A DNA stretch of 64,000 nucleotides from Charina bottae (GCA_023362775.1 JALMGJ010000013.1:27010274-27074273); one strand, 5' to 3'; positions 1 through 33,700 are shown, counted from the stretch's first letter. The notes: a model not told the origin generated them from the sequence alone. Numbers and translations are program-made.

Positions 1-45
1 AGGACCGAAATTGACTAGAATAAAACAAGCTATGGCATCCTATAG

Positions 46-180
46 CAGTGTTTCTCAACCTTGGCAGCTTGAAGATGTGTGGACTTCAACTCCCAGAATT
101 CCCCAGCCAGCCATGCTGGCTGGGGAATTCTGGGAGTTGAAGTCCACACATCTCCAAGCTGCCAAGGTTGAAAAATACTG
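46..180. mobile_element. Foldback hAT MITE, copy 1
   Basis: Almost perfect palindrome beginning CAGTGTTTCTCAACCTTGGC and ending in its complement. The arms carry GACTTCAACTCCCAGAATTC. Flanks are tcctatag (38-45) and tccttata. Confidence 0.85.
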
Positions 181-469
181 TCCTTATAGCAATACAACTG
201 AAATGATAAGTTTAAGAATTTGGGGCATAAACATTAACATAGTAAGGCATTCATGAAATTTGAATAAGGCCATTACATGATTATTTAGAAGACTAGTAAA
301 ATTACCAGCCTGAAGTACAGAACCATTATAGCACTAAACTCCATGGAAAAAGCTGCAATTAATATTCTATCTAGAGAAAATGCCATGATGTAGTATATAA
401 AGATGATGACATAAGGAGTGATTATGGTTTAAACACTAAACGTTAGAATCCAATTATAATGTATTTATC

Positions 470-872
470 TACAGGTAGTCCTCACTTAATGACCATTTGT
501 TTAACAACGGTTCAGATACGAGAGGGCTAAAAAAGTTACTTATGACCCGTCCTTGAAGTTATAACTGTTGCACCACCCCCATGGTCACGTGATTGCAATT
601 TGGACGCTTGGCAACCGGCTCGCGTTTATGACTGGTTGCAGTGTCCTGCGGTCACATGATCACGATTTGCGACCTTCCTAGCCAGCTTCTGACAAGCCAA
701 ATCAATAGGGAACCATTGATTTGCTTAACAACTGCTGCGATTCACTTAATGACCACAGTAAAAATGGTCGTAAAAATCGGGCCCAGTCACATGATGCCTC
801 GCTTAATGACCGCATCACTTATCAACCGAAATTCCAGTCCCGATTGCAGCCAATAAGTGAGGACTACCTGTA
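470..872. mobile_element. TA-flanked MITE (ACAGGTAGTCC family), copy 1
   Basis: Starts TACAGGTAGTCCTCACTTAA and ends in the complement. The interior is a string of CTTAANGACC-like units and TCACATGATC-like segments. TA on each side suggests a Tc1/mariner-like target. Confidence 0.75.
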
Positions 873-900
873 TATTGTTCCATCACTCTGGCAACTATTA

Positions 901-21279
<20,379 letters not shown>

Positions 21280-22477
21280 CGCGGCGCCCGGGGACTGAGC
21301 GCCCCGCGCCGCGTCCCTCCCCAGGAAGGCCTCGCCCAGAGGCGGCTGGAGCTGCAGGAGTGCCCGGGAGCGCCCGGGACGCTTCTCCGAGAGCGTAGCA
21401 GCGCTCGCCCCGCCGGACAAACTTTTCTCACTCCACCCTCCCGTCCCTTTCCCCGAGGAGGAAGTGCGTTGAGTGACACGCCGCGGAGCCAATGGCGAGC
21501 GGCGGGGATGAAGTCACGACAACCCGCCCCGCCGCTCCGGAGTGGAGCCGGAACGAGTCGCGCGCCGCCAGGGAGGGAGCGGGGTCCGGCGGCGGAGCGA
21601 GGCTCCCGGCGCCGCGCCGCGCCGCGCCGCGCCGCGCTTCCCTCGGCCGGGGCTGGAAGGAGAGGCGGGTCCCTCGCCTGGGTCACGGGCGTTGAGCTGG
21701 TGCCTGCGAGCATGTGCAGAGAGGACCTTCGCCGCCGCCTCGAGGCCAAGCCCGACCCCGTCCTGCGCCAGCGCCCGGGCGAACGGCCGTCGCCGTCGGG
21801 GAAGGCGTTTTCTCGCGACTTAAAGCCTCCCCGCCAAAGTCTTTCGCCGTCCTTGGCGGGACGGAGCCAATTTTGGACACCCCCTCGCCTTTTTTGTCAT
21901 GGCCCACGTCAAACGCCAGCAACATCCCTCCGAGCCCGCTTTACGCACAGAATCGGATTGCCAGGTTCAGAACCAAGACGACGCTGCCTCGCAAGCAGAT
22001 GCACACGCTCCCAATCGGTTTTTTTCCCCGCCAGGGGTGGCGAGAGATTCGGGGTTTTAAACAAAAGTTTGCATCAGGAGCCAAAATAACTGGACAGCCC
22101 TTGGGCACTCCACCTTGGCTTCGGCGACCTGAGGGCACCCCTCCAATTCTTGGCTTCTGTTTCTCCCCTCTTTTTAAATGGGGGGGGGGCATTTCCTCTG
22201 CGCCAAACACGGGAAGGGGTCCCGTCCAGAGTCGCATCCGCCCGTTTCCTGCACGTTGGTCAAATGGTGCCTTAACACCCCACTTTGCAGGGGAGCAACC
22301 GAGGCGCATTGGGAGCAAACAATTCCCTTCCCTCCCCTCGTGGTCTCAGCCGGATGAATTGGACCACATCTCCCATAGTCGCACTCAGCCTGGCCCTGTT
22401 AGCAAAGGACTATAGGATCTGTAGTCCCAACACATTTATACCAATGCGTGAAGGAAAATCCTGGCTCTTGTTTAGAG

Positions 22478-22596
22478 CAGTGTTTCTCTTTCTCTACCTT
22501 GGCCGCTTGAAGATGGGTGGACTTCAACATGCTGGCAGGGGAATTCTGGGAGTTGAAGTCCACCCATCTTCAAGCGGCCAAGGTAGAGGAACTCTG
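22478..22596. mobile_element. Foldback hAT MITE, copy 4
   Basis: Same palindrome; perfect 8-bp duplication gtttagag at 22470-22477 and 22597-22604. Confidence 0.9.
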
Positions 22597-23618
22597 GTTT
22601 AGAGGCCTGGGATGTCTTGCGAAGACATCCCGCAAGGGCTTGGAGCATTCCAGACTAGAAAGTCTGGCAACCAAGAAGCAAAAGGCGGGTGTAATAGGAA
22701 GTTGCTCTCCATCCCTTACCCGCAGGGAACCCTTGAGTCATCGGACTGAAAGGGAAGAGGTGTGGGAATTCAGGTGTCGGCCTGTTAGGAGCAGGCAGAC
22801 CCAGGTACCAGTCCCTCCTCCCTGGGAGACTCTGGGGACACCCCCTCTCCTTCACCCAGCCCAACCTACTTCAGAGGGTGCTTGTGGGGAAAAACGGGGG
22901 GGGGGGGAGGGAAGAGAATGACCAGGCCTTCCGCTCCTGAACAAAAGGTGGGATAAAAATCCAAAGGACAAATAGATGGAATAAGAATTCGTGCGTGGAA
23001 TTCACAGCTTCAGGACATGGTGATGAAGAGGTGCTTTTGAAGACGGTTGGCACGCTTCAGTGCCCCCCCCCCCCCCCCGTCCTCGCAGCCTGGCAGATTT
23101 CTAGCTACACAGAAGAATGCCTGTTCTGCCACTGCCTTTCACAGGCTGAGATCAGCTTCCCTCTGGCGTGCTTTACTGAAGTCGCAGTGTTTCCCCAAGG
23201 ACCTGAAGAAGTAAACCAATCGGCTTTGTCAGCGTGGGAGAGATCAAAAACTTCCCCAGCACCTTTTCTGCTCTGCCGAGCAGCAGCAGAATCTGCATCT
23301 GCTCTCTCTCTCACTTGGAAAAGTCCCATCTGGGCCTGATGTGGGACCAAGGCTTAAAACCCCAGCGTGTATCTAGCTGCCGACGCTGCAGGCAACATTC
23401 AGGAGTCTGGTAGCATTCACGAGCTCCTGCCTTTTAATAAAATGTGTGAGTCGGACAAGGGGCTACCAGACCCCTTCTGAATTTTGGTTTACTATAGGCT
23501 AACACAGCTCTCCTCCTACAATATCTATGCTGTGGGCAGTAATTGTATCCTAAATGTTGTTTATGCACATCTGGAGGGCACCACATTGGCGAAGGCTCTT
23601 TCTCCTGCGTCCAGATTA

Positions 23619-23761
23619 CAGTGTTTCTCAACCGTGGCAACTTTAAGATGTCTGGACTTCAATTCCCAGAATTGAATGCTGGCTGGGGAATTCTGGGAGT
23701 TGGGGGAATTCTGGGAGTTGAAGTCCACATCTCTTAGAGGTGCCAAGGTTGAGAAACACTG
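23619..23761. mobile_element. Foldback hAT MITE, copy 5
   Basis: Same family, with an internal duplicated GGAATTCTGGGAGTTG. The flanking octamers do not match (ccagatta, ctctacct). Confidence 0.85.
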
Positions 23762-25529
23762 CTCTACCTATTCTCAGAAATCTGCCTTTTGTTAACTTGT
23801 TGCCTTGGGGCAATTTGAACTACAGTTCCCACCAAGCCAGTTAGCCTGGATAGTGGTTAAGAAATTGGGAATTCGAGCTTACCTATCCAGACAGCATCAG
23901 AGAGACTAGGGCTATGCTCCCACCTTGATCTCGCTGGTCAAGCAGCCATAGATGCTGGGTTGGCAGAACGGGCAGTAGAGAATTTTGGAAGGAGGATGAG
24001 CAGATTAGAGGAACAGCCAGGGATCACCAAGCTGACGCATCTTAATACTGAAGTATTTGTTGCTTCTTGGTCTTTGACCAAAGGACGTTGCTGTAGCGTG
24101 CAAAGTTACAGACAGCTTTATGACCTCCCTCGCAAGCCGATTGTGGTTAAGCAAACTCAGCCAGGCTGTCTTCCAACCATCAGCTCTGCAGGCCACATTC
24201 CAACACCACCCCCAATATATTTCTGCAACAATTCCTGGCAAACTGGCTGGTTGTAGGAAGCTCTGGGCCTCCTTGGACCGGCAAGCAGGGCACCGATTCT
24301 TCTGCTGCTTATAACAAGGCGGGAAGCAAAGGCAGCATAAAGCGGCAACAGAAGGGTGCCTGGCAGCTCCATCTGCCCAAAGACATCCAAAGCCTCTTCC
24401 CTGTGCAGACTCCCCGCCTGGGTCCCTAGGGCGGTGGAGCAGGTCCGACAGGCTTTCACCTTGAGCCGTCCTCGAGGTGCCGCCCTGCGGGCACCGCTCA
24501 ATGGATGCACCAGCCAGGAAGCCTTCCTGAGCCAGGTGCAGCGCCTCGCAGGCAGCGCATGCTTCACTTAACGAAGCCAAAGCTGACAAGTGCTCTGGAG
24601 AACCATGCCCAGAGCAGGCGGGGCAGCGTGCCAGAGCTGGCTTGCGGGAATGCCCCTGTGGCCCCGCTCCTGCCTTTCAGGGCCTGAACTTCAAGGGCCC
24701 CCGAAAAGAAGCTCCTGCGGGAAGTCCTTGCCCCAGAAGGGCGGGTTGTTTTTGTAAATAGGGCTGCTGTCTCAACCACAGGAGGAAACAGGCTGCAGGG
24801 AGATAAGAACCGGCAGTGGGCAATTCAGACACTTTTGTTCCCGTTATCTAGTGGGAAGCCACAAGATAGGCAGCTGTAGTATTTAGAGCCAGGCGTAGCT
24901 ACGCCCCGCTCGTCTTGACCCTAAGGACCAGCAGCTTAATTTAGAGTTGGTCGGTCAGAGGGCTTTTGGATTCCAAGTTTTCAGGATGACGACAAGCACC
25001 GGAGCTTTTTAACAAGATCTTCCCCAGCTTTCCTCCCAGTTAAAACCACTGGCTGGGACACGGCACCACCGATGGGACTGCGGGAGTTGTGGCTCGGCCA
25101 CTGAAGGGCGGCCTTCTTCCCAGCCAAACCTGCCCGAGCTGGTCCGGGCAGAGTCCCCTTTTCACCTGCTGCCCTGCCGGCCCCAACAGACAATTTCATT
25201 CCACGAGACCAAGCGGTTCCCGGCCAGCTCAGCGTGGGACAAAGTTGGGAGACCAGATGCTCCCTACAAATGCAGTCAGGGCTGGAAGGGAAGATCAAGT
25301 GAGGGCTGTGCCTCAGGGGTTCCCCAGTGCAGACACACGAACACCCCCCCCTGCATTGCCCAACATTAGCTTCTGCACTATTTTAAAGCATGAAATACAT
25401 GGAAACTCTCAGCCTAAAACCGGCTCAAACTCCATAGGAATGAAAACAGGGATTATAGCACCACCCAGGGACTCTCCCCACAGCCTATATCCTGAAAGCC
25501 TCCCCGCCCCCCATCAGCACCATCTATAT

Positions 25530-25658
25530 CAGTGTTTCTCAACCTTGGGAACTTTAAGACGTGTGGACTTCAACGCCAGAATTCCCCAGCCAGCTGGCTG
25601 GGGAATTCTGGGAGTTGAAGTCCACACATCTGCAAGTGGCCAAGGTTGAGAAACACTG
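25530..25658. mobile_element. Foldback hAT MITE, copy 6
   Basis: Same palindrome, flanks atctatat and atcaacat (decayed duplication). Confidence 0.85.
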
Positions 25659-25849
25659 ATCAACATACTACTAAAACTCTCGTGTTTGTAACCTTTAACT
25701 GGGCAAAATGGCACATCATGGGTCAACAAGTTTTGAACCAAGGTACCTCAAATGGGCTGTCACCGAACGCATCCAAAATCTGTGACTCCCATGGAATTGA
25801 AATTTGGCCAATTTTATAAAACAACTTATGACATAACAGTTAAAAATAG

Positions 25850-26694
25850 CCAGTTTGGTCTAGTGGTTAAGGCAACGGGCTAGAAACCAGGAGCCTGAGA
25901 GTTCTAGTCCCGCCTTGGGCATGAAAGCCGGCTGGGTGACCTTGGGCCAGTCACTTTCTCTCAGCCCTAGGAAGGAGCCAATGGCAAACCAGGAGACTGA
26001 GTTCTAGTCCCGCCTTGGGCATGAAAGCTGGCTGGGTGACCTTGGGCCAGTCACTTTCTCTCAGCCCTAGGAAGGAGCCAATGGCAAACCAGGAGACTGA
26101 GTTCTAGTCCTGCCTTAGGCATGAAAGCCGGCTGGGTGACCTTGGGCCAGTCACTCTCTCTCAGCCCTAGGAAGGAGCCAATGGCAAACCAGGAGACTGA
26201 GTTCTAGTCCTGCCTTAGGCATGAAAGCCGGCAGGGTGACCTTGGGCCAGTCACTTTCTCTCAGCCCTAGGAAGGAGCCAATGGCAAACCAGGAGACTGA
26301 GTTCTAGTCCTGCCTTAGGCATGAAAGCCGGCAGGGTGACCTTGGGCCAGTCACTCTCTCTCAGCCCTAGGAAGGAGCCAATGGCAAACCAGGAGACTGA
26401 GTTCTAGTCCTGCCTTAGGCATGAAAGCCGGCAGGGTGACCTTGGGCCAGTCACTCTCTCTCAGCCCTAGGAAGGAGCCAATGGCAAACCAGGAGCCTGA
26501 GAGCTCTAGTCCCGCCTTGGGCATGAAAGCCGGCTGGGTGACCTTGGGCCAGTCACTTTCTTTCAGCCCAACTCACCTCACAGGGTTGTTGTTGTGGGGA
26601 AAATAGGAGGGGGAAGGAGTATTAGGTATGATCGCCGCCTTGAGTTATTTATAAAAATAATAAAGGCGGGATAGAAAAGAAAATAAATAAAAAG
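25850..26694 (+). mobile_element. Sauria-type SINE with internal 100-bp tandem expansion
   Basis: tRNA-like head CAGTTTGGTCTAGTGGTTAA, body GGGTGACCTTGGGCCAGTCA, and the tail CGCCTTGAGTTATTTATAAA and AATAAAGGCGGGATA known from squamate Sauria SINEs. The body is repeated about seven times. Confidence 0.88.
25901..26545 (+). repeat. 100-bp tandem repeat, about 6.5 copies
   Basis: GTTCTAGTCC recurs at 25901, 26001, 26101, 26201, 26301 and 26401, and nearly at 26502, so the period is exactly 100 bp with very few differences between units. Confidence 0.93.
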
Positions 26695-27286
26695 TCATAA
26701 AACATTTTATGACATACGTCATAAAACATTTCCAGTGGTCAGCTCCTGATGTTGGACTAGGCTATCCAGTTCCATGTGAATGACATGGGCTACCTTCAAG
26801 GCAGATCCGTCTCTGAATATCTCCCTGAATTTTTAAGAGCTTTTCAGCGAAGGCAGGACATTAGCAGCTCTGCTGCTGTTGAAGGCACTGAGGAATCTGG
26901 CAAGGAAACGTCTCTGAAACGATGGCCCAACGGGTCATGGGTCGCCCAGTCCCTTTTAAAGGAAGAGAGGCGAATGGGGGGTAGCCCCGGGGCCGTGCCC
27001 GCCTCCAGAGGGAAAAGGCCGCTGGCGCCAACGCGGCTCCAAAGGGCATCACCCTTTGTGGTCAGAGGTGGACTTCCACTTGGGGAGGCTTTTTAAAACC
27101 ATTAAAGGAAAGCCCAGCACTTAAAACAGCACCTACGAAGGGGGTGCCTTGTGCTCACGGGGCACCCCTCTTTTCTACCACGAGGCCTTCCCTCTGAACA
27201 TGGCCGGCTGGCCAGGAGCGGAAGACAGGAAAAAGGAGTCAATTCCCACTCTTACTCCAAAGGAGGTGCTTTTTAAAAAATTTGTT

Positions 27287-27292
27287 TTTATT
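27287..27292 (-). terminator. STRN4: Candidate STRN4 polyadenylation signal (distal)
   Basis: AATAAA on the minus strand 3.3 kb after the stop. The 27560-27800 stretch upstream of it (minus sense) is AU-rich and 3'-UTR-like, so a long 3' UTR is possible. Confidence 0.3.
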
Positions 27293-28628
27293 ATTAATAT
27301 TATTCCCAAGGCAGGTTTTTTTTGTCCCACATACAGTTCAGTCTTATGATTAAACAAGCCCCCAAATTAAAAAGACAGAGAGTTCAAATAAATATAGGAG
27401 AAAGCTAACTGGCATTTTAAAAAGGCAGGCGCACTCTCGGTCTGGATAAATGAACCACACGGAGAAGGGAAAGAAGTTAATCGGAGAAGGGTGGGGAGAG
27501 CGGCTAGGGGGATGGGAGGACCCTGTTTGGGGCGCACGTGAAATTCAGAGAGCACATCTTTAAGAATTGCTGCTTCTTCCCTTTAAAACCAGCCTTCCTC
27601 CCCGTCCCACCCGCAGGCTTTAGTCCAACTTGGCTGGTTTTCTTTTAAAAAAGGCCGTGGCGCGTAGAAACTATCACACAGTGATAACAAGATTGTGGTT
27701 ATTTCAGGATCAGCCCTTCGGAGTGTCTCTTGGGTTTCGTTTTTCAAATCTGGTTTTCTTTTACTGTACAGAATATACAAAAAAAAAAAAAAAACAGGGA
27801 AGAGGGGAAGGATGGCCCCCCAGGACCCAAATACCCCCCCCCACCAAAAGGAGATAAGGAAAGGTTTAAAAAGTGAAATCCACTTTTTAAAAAGTTACCC
27901 CCATCTGGAGGGGGCAGGGTTTGCAAACAGCCCTGGGGTCTCTGTAGGGAGGGGGGTCTATAAAGTCAAGATGGAGGTCGGAGCCATGCAAGGTTGGGGC
28001 GATGCGCATAAAAAACGGGTGGGGCTTTGATCTCATAGTTGCACCTGCCATCTTGATTTTTGGGACCCCTCCCTGCAGATATGCCTGAAACAGCTGTCCC
28101 CCCGCTGCTCACCTCGCGTAGACATATGCCAGCTCTTCGCAGAACCGCCTGCGTCCCGTTCCAAAGCCTTCCCTGGCCAGGAACAGAGCTGCTGGCAGAG
28201 GCTGGCACCTGCCCATCCCACCTTAAGCTTGGCCAATTCAGGGCAACGGAGAAGCCCAGGAGCCCTGCAGAAGATGGGAGGCACGGGGGGGGGGGGGGGA
28301 GGCAGTCCGCTGCCGAGGCTTCCCATCCCTGCCACCGCTCTATCCCACCCCGGATAGTGGATGGTCTGGCCCGGAGGGGACTCGGTGGGGGTGTCCGTAA
28401 CCCAAAATTGGGCAGAGGCGGCTCTGCATCCTGCTTAAGAGGGAGCATGCCAGATCTGCTCTGATGGCAGGGGGTTAATGTCCGTCTCGCTCCCATAAAG
28501 ACTGATTAGGGCACGTTTCTCTAACACGTGTGCAACACAAGGCCAGATCCAGCCAGTTTTTGTTGGCTTTTTTAGTGTTTTTGATCAGGATTGCCAGCTG
28601 CAGGAGGTAAGTTACAACAGGGCTTTTA

Positions 28629-28653
28629 TACACACACACACACACACACACAC
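28629..28653 (+). repeat. CA dinucleotide repeat
   Basis: About 12 CA units between STRN4 3' sequence and unique DNA. Confidence 0.9.
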
Positions 28654-29101
28654 AGCTGCAGGCTCTCCAGTAAGATATGAGGGTCAAACTGAATGGCTCC
28701 CCCTACCAAATAGATCCTGACTTTGGAAGGTTGATCCCCTTCCCCATTCTTGGTCCCAGAACTTGCCCTCATTTCTTTCCCAACCGTTGATTAAAATTGC
28801 TGGCAAAATGACGTATTTGGAGACGGGGGAAAAAAACATCTCCAACCTGTGGCCCTTCCTGACAGCACCAGGTTGGGGAAGGTCGCCTCGTGCCATATGT
28901 ACCAGCACCCCAAACAATGCCCCCTCCCCAATAATGCGGCCCATGGGGGGGCACGTGCATCTTTAGCTTTTTAACAGTCCCCAGGCCTGCCGGTTTCCTT
29001 GGCTTTGAGCAAGAACCAGCCCCACGCGGCCCAAGCCTGGCAAACGCAGCTTGGTTCTGGCCAGAGGACAGCAGAAGCAAGAATCGAGGAGGGAGGGGGG
29101 C

Positions 29102-29107
29102 TTTATT
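29102..29107 (-). terminator. STRN4: Candidate STRN4 polyadenylation signal (proximal)
   Basis: AATAAA on the minus strand about 1.5 kb after the STRN4 stop, in GC-rich unique-looking sequence. Confidence 0.4.
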
Positions 29108-30602
29108 GCTGAAAAGGACTCCTCCCACAGAGGCAGAGCAACCGAGTGGGCCACTGCAGGTCAGTGGCTTTAAAAAAAAGAGATAAAGGGGAAAACACGG
29201 CCGATTCTCCCACAGCGCTGCTTGCTTGCTTCTAGCTGTCCAGAGGTCAAATCTGGAAACTGCTGTGCCTTCTGCAAGCCACAGTCCCCCCACCCACCCA
29301 CCCACCCACCCACCCGGAGGCAGGAACACATTCCTATTGGCCCAGGATGAGGAGATCCAGCTCTCTTTACAATGGGGATGACTTCCATTCTCTCTCCTGC
29401 CTCTCAAGGTCACCAAGGAGTGACCCTGCAGGGTGGGCTTCACCACATCCCTCCCCCAGACTTTTCACCATCCCCTCAACCCCTATCCACATTCGCAGAC
29501 CCTTTCTCCTGCCACAAAAACCACCGCCAGCAAGGAGGGGCCGGGACGTCCCGTATCTAGCCTGCAGGAGAGCATGGGCTGGCTTGCCGGTCAACCCTGC
29601 CCCCCCCTTTCCTTCCTTATGGGCACTGCTTTACCCCTCTACCTCCCCTGCCCTCCCGCCCTTACCTTGGCCCCTTCAGAGTAAGGGCAAAAGCAGAGGA
29701 GAGGCCTACCCAGATGTCCTGCCTCTCCCAGGACACCTGGCGGTGAAGGGGGGGTGGGGGTGGAGAATGACTTCCCATCTCCTCTTCCAAACATTGCCGC
29801 TGCTGAGTGAGGAATGCCCGGTGCAAATTAGAAGGGGCTGAAGAGGTGGAAAGCTGGAGCAGAGGCAGAGCGGGGACCACCCGGGGGCTCGGAACGAACA
29901 AACGTTGGCACTTGATCCCCCCCCCCCCGATCTTGAGCCACGAACCCCGCAGCCCATGCCGTGGGTGTCAGTGGCGGGAGCAAGAGAATGGCCCGAAGTT
30001 GGAGATGGTGCTGCGTCTGGTCCATCTTCCTTTGGCTTGACCAGGGGAACGCCTCTCTGGCCCACGTCTGAAAAAAATGTCCTCGGCCAACAGTGCCAGG
30101 GCAGAGGGGAGAGATTTCAAAGCCCCGTCCCAAGACGGCAAGGAGGCAGATGCTTGGGGGTCCAGGTGCCCCTCCCTAAAGCTGGAGCAGCGGCTCAGTC
30201 TGTGATCCCCCCCCCCAAACACAACCTGGGGCATTTTTTTTCCACTCCCTGAGCTGGGAAATAAAAACCACACGGCCTTGAAATGAGTGGAAAATGTTTC
30301 AGTGCTGGTGAAGGTGAGCTCCAAGTTCAAGGAAGGAGCCGCCGGGCCCTCGTCGCCTCCGCTGTCCGGCAGGCATCGCTCCTGAGCTCAGGTGACACGG
30401 TGGGGAGGGCCCCGGCAGGCGAGGGACGCGCTGTTAGCACCACTGGCGGGGCCAGAGAAAGAACGAAGCAGAAGAGCAAGGAGCCCTGGGGGGAGGAGAG
30501 AGGCCGTGAAGCAGCCAGGGGACAGAGAGCGGGCCTGCCCAGCCGCTTCCCGTCCCCTGCCCGCCCCTCCGAGCACGGCTCACCTGCAGGCCCCGCCTCC
30601 GT

Positions 30603-30772
30603 TCATATGAAGACCTTGGCAAGGGCATCGGCCCCCGCGCTGGCGATCAGGGCCTTGCCAGGGTGGAAGGCCACGTCGTGGATGGCTTCCTCGTGCTTTT
30701 TGCGGTGGGCTGTGATCTCCTGCATGCACGTCTTGTTATCCAGGTTCCACAGCCGCAGAGAACAGTCGTGGC
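30603..30772 (-). CDS. STRN4: STRN4 coding exon 17 with stop
   Basis: 170 nt coding [37 protein letters not shown] and the striatin-family terminus ADALAKVFI, then TGA at 30605-30603. Confidence 0.97.
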
Positions 30773-33700
30773 CTGGGGGAGGAGAGTAGCTGGGAGGCAC
30801 CCACAACCCCCCACCCTCCAATGCAAGACCCCCCTGGGCTGCCAGGGACTTCCCACCCTCCCAGCACAGCTGCTCTGGCAAAAGCAAAGGCCAGACTGGG
30901 CCTTTTTAGGGCCCAACGGCATCTTCCCAAGGGAGGAACTTAGCCAGGGGCTGCCGGCACCTGAATCCGAGGCTAAGCTGAGTTTCCGAGGAGCCTCACA
31001 CGCTACAGCTTCATCCTTCCTGCCTGTTGCGCTGAGCGGCACCTGTGAAGCTTTGCTCCAGTACCGGCCGCGAGGTTCATTTCTATGCCCAGGAGACAAA
31101 GGAGGAGGTACCTACTTCCCGAGATAAGGAAGACTCCATTGGGGTCCACCGCCAGGCAGGTAACCGCATCCAGATGGGCCACCATGGAGTGCACAGCTTT
31201 TCCTGGGCAGAGACGGCAAGAGAGGGAGAGGAGGTGTGTCCAGGGCCAGACCAGATCCCGCCAGCTTCCTTTCCGCCCCAGGGGAAGGGGCTTCGTAACG
31301 AAGGAAGGAAGCGGAGGCCAGAGATCCGCCCTACCTGTCCGATTGTCCAGGAAACGGATCCCGCGGTCATCGTGCGCTGTGACTGTGATTGACTGGGTCG
31401 GGTGACTCACAACTTGGTTGATCTGACTGGCTCCTGTCCAGAGGGAAGGAAGCGAGGGGCTTCAGCCTAGGCCAAGAGGGGCTCGCCGGAGCTCGACTCC
31501 GGCTAACTCACCGGGTAAGGGCAGGCAAGGACATCACCTCTGCCGCCACAAACCAACCTGCTGGAACCTGCATTCGGAATACAGTAGGTGCCCACGCGTC
31601 CCCCGAGATTTGTGTCAAGCGTTTACTGGAATTACCGTACTGAACTTTAGCTTGGCCACAAAGGTGGCCCCTTAACTGGACAGGTTTTGGCAACTGCGTA
31701 AAGAAAGCCTTTGCGAGAACTCGAGGCGGCCAGCACCGTCTCCCAAAAGGCGTTCTCCTGTTTCACTACCTGCCTACCAGGACCACCCGTCCCCTAAGCT
31801 CAGCCGCAAAGAAATGAGTTTTAGAGCCATTCACTGCATTCGCTCGATTGTAAAACGCAACCGGCCAGGCTAAAAGGCGCAGGCGGAAACCCACGGAAAC
31901 TCCGAAGAGCCGTTCCCTCGGGAAGGAGTTCTCTCCCTTCCCACAGAAGGGAGCCGCCAACAGCCCCCGCCCCCCAACTCACCACTGGCAGGTCCGGACT
32001 CGAGGGCCAGGATGGGGCAGGCAGCCTCCACGTCATAAAGAACCGCCCTGCCGGTCTGGAAGGCGGCCACAACCCGCGTGGGGTCAGTGCTGGAGAAGGC
32101 GATGGAGGTAGGGACGCCATTTTCTGCAGAAGAGAACCGACAGGGGCGAGGGGGGAGGTTGACCCCCAGGCATGCCACAAAGCAGCTGAAAACCGCATCC
32201 AAACGAAGAGGGTGCCCTCTGGTGTTCCTGCCCGGGACAGCCTGCGGATGACCCTTTACATCCGTTCCGAACGAGCCGCAGCAGCATCTTATGCAACTTT
32301 CCTTAAAACGCTCAATTCCTATTTAGGAGCTCTGGGAACCAACTTGTGCCGGAGAGAGACCTCAGATTCTCTCGGGACGGAGCCGCTGGGGCCTGCCTCT
32401 ATTCCCAAGAGCACCGGGCCAAGCCGAGGCCCGGCTCCGCAGGTTCCCTTGACCGCCATGAAGCCGAATCGGGGGTTAGGGGGCCAAGAGGCAAGCTCTG
32501 CCCCGGGGACTCGCCTTGTGCCCTCGCAGGCAAGGATGTCAAGGGTGGAGTGCGCGCCACATCCTTGTGGCGCCTGCGCAGCCCCGTGCCCCCTTCTGCC
32601 GAAACCCGCACCCAGCTCACCGCTGCCTGCGTTGTAGGTGCTAAGACAGGAGCTGCTGCTCGGGTCCCATATCCTCACGGTGCCGTCGGCCGAGCAGGAA
32701 GCCAAGCGGTTCGTCGAGAGGCTGAACGCGAGGCTCCAGACGGCATCCGTGTGGCCGTCCAGGACACCGTTGAGCACGCTCGGATCTGCGCCACACAGAC
32801 AGACAACATCTGGCACCCTTCGCTCAGCTCAGACTGTACACAGCAGGGAGGCTGCTGAATTAGGGGGGTTTCCTACCGTAGCCATCATAAGGATCCATGC
32901 TGAGATCGGGGATCTTCCAGGAGCGGATTCTCGTGTCTGATCCACCGCTGTAGCAGTATTCACTGTTGCAACCCATGGCCACCGAGAGCACCGGGCCCCT
33001 AGCGGGGAACAATGACAAGGGCGTGAGGAGGACTGGAAGAAGTGAGAACGAGCTGTGCATTAAAAGAGCAGGGATGAGGAATCCTGGGATCCCTCAGTCC
33101 CGTCACAGGGGGAATACAGCGCTTAGCGGCCCGGTCATTCGGGTGTTCTGGCCCAACCGAGCGAAAGAAAGCAAGCTGGGTTGGCCGGCTCTTGAGATGA
33201 AGGACTTGGGCTTTGACCGTTTGGGGGAAATACTTCCCGGTCTTGCGGGCTGCCTTCTGAGCTCTCAGGGCCGGCCAGGGCAAAGTGGGGCAGCTGCTGG
33301 GGGTGGGGGTGAGAAGTCGGGCGCAACTGCCCCGTAACGTTTTATGCTTGTGCTTTCCTGCAAGGGGAAGGGGGAGGAGCCAGTGGCATTTTCGGCCATG
33401 GGTACCGAGCAACTAAAGGCTGTGGCTTTGCCTCAGGCAGAAAAATATCTCGGGTCCGTTCGCTCAGGCCAGTGGTCAGCCAGGGGGGAAAAAACCTTCC
33501 GCTGGCAGCAAGCACACTTGCGCACCTGTGTCCTCTGAACGCATAGACGGGCTCCACATCCAGCGCGGCATTTCTGTAACCGGAAAAGAAGAGGGAAGGC
33601 CAAAAAATCAGAGGGGTGACCTCACCTCCGGCTCTTTTTCCTTGGTCATCCTGCCGAGTTTCCCGGGGCTCCTGGTGGAATCCTAGCCTGCTCATCATCT

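Larger units (their letters stand above)
21850..25500. other. Intergenic region upstream of PRKD2
   Basis: Two foldback MITEs (22478, 23619) in otherwise unassigned DNA. A 194-codon minus-strand ORF at 24005-24589 has no recognisable homology. Confidence 0.5.
26700..30602 (-). other. STRN4: Probable STRN4 3' UTR and downstream region
   Basis: Little repeat content beyond a CA run and an A-run at 27779. Two AATAAA candidates lie at 29102 and 27287. No other gene recognised. Confidence 0.4.

Noticed and set aside
24005..24589. 194-codon minus-strand ORF with several CxxC-like pairs
   Set aside because: The cysteine spacing fits no zinc-finger family I know, there is no splice or promoter support, and the length is possible by chance in this base composition.
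25901..26545. Regular 100-bp repeats as a CRISPR array
   Set aside because: Units are identical throughout with no unique spacers, and the sequence is the body of a SINE in a vertebrate genome.
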